A DNA stretch of 8,386 bases from JBNKHG01 sp050290225. Lineage in GTDB: Bacteria > Pseudomonadota > Gammaproteobacteria > Pseudomonadales > Cellvibrionaceae. The DNA lies in the NCBI GenBank assembly GCA_050290225.1, contig JBNKHG010000021.1, positions 1 to 8,386 on the forward strand, in the 5' to 3' direction. The number at the start of each line of letters is the position of its first letter. The first letter of the stretch is position 1. The notes below the pieces were generated by a model, which made no database searches, was not told the DNA's origin, and saw nothing but the letters and a program-made list of their open reading frames with translations. This document shows, piece after piece, positions 5,361 to 8,386 of the stretch. Both the position numbers and the translations under genes were made by a program.

Positions 5361-7937
5361 ATGTATGAAATCTTTAAGGGACCCTTAGCGGGAGTAAACG
5401 TTGTCGACTTTGGCCATTATTACGCAGGGCCGCTGGCGGCGATGCTGATGGCGGATCAGGGAGCGAATGTGGTTCATATTGTGCGCCCAGGCAAAAAAGA
5501 GCTGCCAGCTCAACAATATCGCCTGTTCAACCGTAACAAAAAGCTCCTGGAGCTGGACCTGAAAACAGAAGAAGGCAAGGCGCAGGCCCTGCAGCTGACT
5601 CAAAAAGCCGATGTAGTGATCGAAAACTTCCGCCCCGGTGTGATGAATCGCCTGGGTCTGGATTACGCCAGCCTGAAAGCAGATAACCCCGGCCTCGTTT
5701 ATCTCTCCCTGCCGGGCTTTGCCTCCACGGATAAAGAGCGCGCGCACCTGCAGGCATGGGAAGGGCTTATCGCCTCTGCCGCCGGTCTGCACACAGAGCT
5801 GAGCCTGTACCGCTCTCTCCTTAACTTCCCACCTGTTTACACAGCCAATCCTGTGTGTTCCGTGTATGGCGCCATGCATGGTATCACGGGCGTGATGGCG
5901 GCGCTGGTTGCGAGAGAAGACCACGGTCATGGCACCCTGATCGAAGTGCCTCTTGCCACCTGCGGCCTGATGGCTTTCTCCCGCAAGTTCTTTGATTTTG
6001 AGGTCCACAAGGCTGATCTGCCGGACGCCTTCAAAGAGGTGGTTTATAAAAAACCTGCACCGGAAGCTGACTGGAAAGCAGACCTGGACGTCCAGCTTCG
6101 CCGAGCAGCAGAGAAAACAACCCATATCGCCTACACATTCTTCCCCTGTGCCGATGGCCGGGGACTGGTCATTGTAATTGGCGGCAAATGGCTGGCCAGC
6201 TTTGCGCGCCTTTTGGGTATTTCAGAAAAATTGCAGAAATCCGGCCTCTTCCCAGCTGGTGGTTATACCCTGGGTGTGGACAACAATATTGACACCATGG
6301 CCAACACCAGTATCGAAACCGTTGAGGAAGAGCTGAGCCCGCAGCGGCGGGAGTTCCGCAAGCGTTTCTTTGCTTTGGTGGCAGAGGGCATTAAAAAACT
6401 GCCGGGCGATGAGTGTGAAAAGCTGCTGAGGGAAGCGGGTGTGCCCTGTGCGCTTTTGCGCAATAGGGCTGAGTGGCTGGCAATGGAACCGCTCCTGAAG
6501 TCCGGCGTTCTCGTGAATATGGATGATGGCAACAGCACATTAACGGTGCCGGGTCGGTTGTCGGACATTGACGGCCCCGGTGGTGTGTTGATGGATACAA
6601 CACCGTCTGAAGCACAGGAAGTGTCGCTCGCCGAGGCTGAAGCGCTGTTCGCGAACCGCGCTCCTGTGCCCGCGCCAAAGGGCGAAAATCCGAAACAGAA
6701 AAAGGGTGACCTGCTAAAAGGCGTGAAGGTGCTCGATCTGGCCAACATTCTGGCGGGTCCCATCGGGGGGCATATTCTGGCGGAATATGGTGCCGATGTG
6801 ATCAAGGCAGATTGCTGGGCCTATGGGCCGGGCCTTATCCAGATGATCATCGAGCTGAACCAGGGCAAGCGCACCCTTTTGAATGATGTGAAAACGGCCC
6901 CCGGCCGTAAGGTGTTTGATGACCTTTTGCGCTGGGCGGACATTGTGACCCACAATATTCTGGATGATACCGGCCTGCGCATGGGCACCACACCCAGGCA
7001 AGTCAGGGAAATCAATCCGGATATTATCAGCAGCCAGATTTCCTGTTACGGCGGCACGCACAGGGGGTATTGGGAAAACCAAACCGGGTTTGACCACACG
7101 GTTTCTGCTTCCTCCGGCCTGATGGCGCGTTATGGTGGTGGGCTCGATTTCCCGCAATTCCATGGCCGGGTGGCCAGTGGCGATGTGCCTGGTGGCGCTG
7201 CCATGGCCTTCACGGCCCTTATCGGCATTTATCAGAAAAAGAAAACCGGTTATGCCGGTGAGGCACGGACCTCTCTTGCCCGCTCTAATTCCTATATTCA
7301 GTTCCCGTGGATGATCTCTGAAGATGGCAACAGCGAATGGAATGAACCCCATGGGCAGTTAACGCTGGGTATAAACGCCCTGCAGCGCTTGTACGAGTGC
7401 GCAGACCGCTGGATCTTTGTTGGTACAACAGAAGATAAAGCGGCTGATCTGGCCAAGGCGGTTACAGGCGTATCAGCGCTCGATGAAAAGGCGTTTGAGG
7501 CCGCCTTCCTCACTGACACAGCAGAACATTGGACCAAAGCCCTGTGGGAAGCCGGTATCAGCGCGCATGTGACCAACACGGTGAAAGATATCAAGGCCGG
7601 TGTGCACATCCGCAACGTGGACAATAACCGAAGTGACGAAGTGGCGGAGGGTACGTTTGAAATACTCCGCTGGAAAGATCACCCCTGTGGTCGCCCTATT
7701 GAGCAGATTGCTTCTGACCAGGTGCGTGTGGGCGAAGACAAAAGTTGGTTGCGGGCAACGCCAGCGGCGCGCCTGGGCTCTCACACGGAAGAGATTTTGC
7801 AAGAGCTTGGCTACAGCGATGAAGATATCGCTGAATATCTGCGTGTTGGTGCCTGCTTCAATTATTACCTGCCGCTTGGCGACACAAAATCTTTCTTCAC
7901 GCCAGGTGACTGGAAAGAAAACGAGGCCCGCATATGA
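5361..7937 (+). CDS. Two-domain class III (CaiB/BaiF) CoA transferase
   Basis: An 858-residue protein made of two tandem class III CoA-transferase domains; ordinary family members have one domain of about 400 residues and act as interlocked dimers. Domain 1 (about 8-440) opens with GVNVVDFGHYYAGPLAAML and carries VIENFRPGVMNRLGLDY. Domain 2 (about 452-840) opens with LKGVKVLDLANILAGPIGGH and carries ADIVTHNI and GYAGEARTSLARS. The aspartate that carries the acyl/CoA intermediate in CaiB and formyl-CoA transferase (Asp169 in those enzymes) aligns by eye with Asn163 in TANPVCSVYGAM of domain 1 and Asp608 in ASGDVPGGAAMA of domain 2, so only domain 2 seems catalytic. The enzyme would move CoA between carboxylic acids in the cytoplasm. 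A known two-domain precedent is DddD (DMSP CoA-transferase/lyase), but no other ddd gene is seen here. The frame is open for 62 codons upstream, which I read as scar sequence. The stop overlaps the next start (ATGA). Confidence 0.92.
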   Translation: MYEIFKGPLAGVNVVDFGHYYAGPLAAMLMADQGANVVHIVRPGKKELPAQQYRLFNRNKKLLELDLKTEEGKAQALQLTQKADVVIENFRPGVMNRLGLDYASLKADNPGLVYLSLPGFASTDKERAHLQAWEGLIASAAGLHTELSLYRSLLNFPPVYTANPVCSVYGAMHGITGVMAALVAREDHGHGTLIEVPLATCGLMAFSRKFFDFEVHKADLPDAFKEVVYKKPAPEADWKADLDVQLRRAAEKTTHIAYTFFPCADGRGLVIVIGGKWLASFARLLGISEKLQKSGLFPAGGYTLGVDNNIDTMANTSIETVEEELSPQRREFRKRFFALVAEGIKKLPGDECEKLLREAGVPCALLRNRAEWLAMEPLLKSGVLVNMDDGNSTLTVPGRLSDIDGPGGVLMDTTPSEAQEVSLAEAEALFANRAPVPAPKGENPKQKKGDLLKGVKVLDLANILAGPIGGHILAEYGADVIKADCWAYGPGLIQMIIELNQGKRTLLNDVKTAPGRKVFDDLLRWADIVTHNILDDTGLRMGTTPRQVREINPDIISSQISCYGGTHRGYWENQTGFDHTVSASSGLMARYGGGLDFPQFHGRVASGDVPGGAAMAFTALIGIYQKKKTGYAGEARTSLARSNSYIQFPWMISEDGNSEWNEPHGQLTLGINALQRLYECADRWIFVGTTEDKAADLAKAVTGVSALDEKAFEAAFLTDTAEHWTKALWEAGISAHVTNTVKDIKAGVHIRNVDNNRSDEVAEGTFEILRWKDHPCGRPIEQIASDQVRVGEDKSWLRATPAARLGSHTEEILQELGYSDEDIAEYLRVGACFNYYLPLGDTKSFFTPGDWKENEARI

Positions 7938-8027
7938 ATATGATGACAAACACTTCTTTTAAAGGGGCTCTTGCCGGGCTGAAGGTTCTGGACTTTGGCC
8001 ATTATTATGCCGGGCCTTTGGTTGCCA
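7934..8027 (+). pseudogene. Second CaiB/BaiF CoA transferase, N-terminal stub
   Basis: ATG at 7934 overlaps the stop of the preceding gene (ATGA), a sign of translational coupling. The first 31 codons give FKGALAGLKVLDFGHYYAGP followed by LVA, closely matching the start of domain 1 in the neighbouring gene (FKGPLAGVNVVDFGHYYAGP). CaiB homology ends abruptly at about 8027, where a family member would continue with MLLADQGADV-type sequence. The open frame runs on to 8158 but only through unrelated sequence. It is therefore the stub of a tandem paralogue, probably once the next gene of the operon. The missing part (about 370 codons or more) is not in the window. Confidence 0.8.
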
Positions 8028-8238
8028 CAGGGATACGGGGTCACAATAAACCTACCCCATTCCCACTTGCGGGGTCTGGTCAAAAGGGGATTTCGCCTAG
8101 GGCGGTGGTTTCGGCACCCACTTCTGGATCGACCCGGAACACGATTTGGTCGGTCTGATCATGACCCAGGCCCCGGCCAAGGCGGGGCTGGCCCATGTGA
8201 AATTTCACCATTTGGTGCGGCAGGCGATTATTGGCTGA
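8028..8238 (+). pseudogene. Beta-lactamase-fold serine hydrolase, C-terminal remnant
   Basis: The frame ending at TGA 8236-8238 reads GGGFGTHFWIDPEHDLVGLI and then MTQAPAKAG...FHHLVRQAIIG. This matches the C-terminus of class C beta-lactamase/EstB-type serine hydrolases, which typically end GGAFGT.FW.DP..DL...MTQ...F..LV.QA. Just upstream, GDFA is followed by TAG (8098-8100) where relatives usually have TGG (Trp). Further upstream, plausible family sequence sits in other frames: GYGVTINLPHSH from 8031 and LAGSGQKG after it, suggesting two more frameshifts. The catalytic SxxK motif and most of the protein are missing. It abuts the CaiB stub at 8027/8028. It may once have encoded an ester hydrolase of the same pathway. 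Confidence 0.72.
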
Positions 8239-8251
8239 ATTGATTCTCTCG

Positions 8252-8322
8252 ATGTGTGGACTCCTCCTCCCTTGGGAGGTACGTTCAAGTTGCGAACCAA
8301 AAACGTATAGGAGTCCACACAT
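8252..8322 (+). promoter_or_regulatory. Three-way-junction leader of the IS110 transposase
   Basis: A perfect 14-bp inverted repeat (8252-8265 with 8309-8322) encloses two more stems that abut it: CCTCCC/GGGAGG (8266-8271 with 8274-8279) and TACGTT/AACGTA (8280-8285 with 8302-8307). Only base 8308 is unpaired at the junction. The 3' strand of the outer stem contains the ribosome site AGGAG (8309-8313) and the first two bases of the ATG at 8321. A transcript entering from outside the element would hide both, which should limit transposase translation. A transcript starting inside the leader would escape. The structure could also act as DNA at the element's left end. Confidence 0.7.
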
Positions 8323-8386
8323 GAACGAGCGTAACGTAATTGCAGTTGATCTGGCAAAACAGGTTTTCCAGGTGGCCTTACTAAAT
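8321..8386 (+). CDS. IS110-family transposase, N-terminal part
   Basis: The window ends 22 codons into this gene, MNERNVIAVDLAKQVFQVAL plus LN. The opening (I/V)AVDLAKxVFQV is characteristic of IS110/IS1111-family transposases, whose RuvC-like DEDD domain places its first catalytic aspartate here (Asp10, in AVDLAK). ATG 8321 follows AGGAG by 7 bases. The family recombines DNA using a structured guide (bridge) RNA encoded in one noncoding end. Here at most about 82 bases separate the upstream hydrolase stop codon from the start codon, which seems too short for a typical bridge RNA. That favours the IS1111-type layout with the RNA gene beyond the transposase. The rest of the element is outside the window. 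Confidence 0.85.
   Translation, partial: MNERNVIAVDLAKQVFQVALLN

Larger units (their letters stand above)
8239..8386 (+). mobile_element. IS110-family insertion sequence, left end (partial)
   Basis: The element is identified by its transposase N-terminus and the structured leader. Its left boundary must lie between the hydrolase stop codon (8238) and the outer stem at 8252, but the exact base cannot be fixed: IS110 elements lack ordinary terminal inverted repeats and long target duplications. The right end is outside the window. Confidence 0.65.

Noticed and set aside
5385..7352. Antisense open frames across the CoA-transferase gene
   Set aside because: They lie wholly opposite a gene with clear homology and show no protein family features.
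5361..7937. Assignment as DddD (DMSP CoA-transferase/lyase)
   Set aside because: Two-domain length and the position of the active aspartate are similar, but no ddd-type transporter, regulator or dehydrogenase is nearby and I cannot confirm sequence identity by eye.
7934..8158. A 74-residue open frame as a real small gene
   Set aside because: Only its first 31 codons have recognisable (CaiB) homology. The rest reads through a hydrolase remnant whose own frame is different.
8252..8322. tRNA-like or cloverleaf RNA gene
   Set aside because: The 71-base size and multi-stem fold are suggestive, but the outer stem is 14 bp, there is no anticodon arm or T-loop sequence, and the stem overlaps the transposase ribosome site and start codon.
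1..8386. CRISPR array, rRNA, tRNA or riboswitch
   Set aside because: No regularly spaced repeats and no recognisable structured RNA apart from the IS110 leader were seen.

Overview
The window looks like part of a catabolic gene cluster from a Gram-negative bacterium, most likely a proteobacterium of the aquatic gammaproteobacterial or sphingomonad-like kind. That guess rests on a TonB-dependent receptor with a cleavable signal peptide, an MFS permease of the type often paired with such receptors, several CoA-activating genes and an IS110-family element. No rRNA, tRNA or housekeeping gene is present to fix the taxon. All recognisable genes lie on the + strand.

Layout: (1) 1-962 is the 3' part of a CaiC/FadD-like acyl-CoA ligase, clearly more C-rich at third codon positions than the genes that follow. 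(2) 963-1180 is an intergenic region with a bulged GC-rich hairpin. (3) 1181-3412 is an intact TonB-dependent outer-membrane receptor, followed by a 13-bp hairpin. (4) 3665-4987 is an intact 12-helix MFS permease starting at GTG. (5) 4988-5360 is a scar: a phosphotriesterase-family gene with a good Shine-Dalgarno but ATA where its ATG should be and a frameshift, joined to a helix-turn-helix fragment resembling a transposase N-terminus. (6) 5361-7937 is an intact 858-residue protein with two fused class III (CaiB/BaiF) CoA-transferase domains. (7) 7934-8238 is a second scar: the first 31 codons of another CaiB-like gene joined to the decayed C-terminus of a beta-lactamase-fold serine hydrolase. 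(8) 8252-8386 is the start of an IS110-family transposase, preceded by a leader that folds on paper into a three-way junction covering its ribosome binding site and start codon.

Read together, the intact genes suggest outer-membrane uptake (receptor), inner-membrane transport (MFS), CoA activation (ligase or CoA transferase), and hydrolysis by phosphotriesterase-like and serine hydrolase enzymes that are now broken. The substrate cannot be read from the sequence; a carboxylic acid, or an ester or lactone that yields one, is the simplest guess. The operon seems to be decaying: the large CoA transferase is flanked on both sides by gene fragments, and a mobile element sits at the right edge.

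The observations most worth following are the asymmetric active sites of the fused CoA transferase (Asn in domain 1, Asp in domain 2), the structured leader of the IS110 element, and the two scars.
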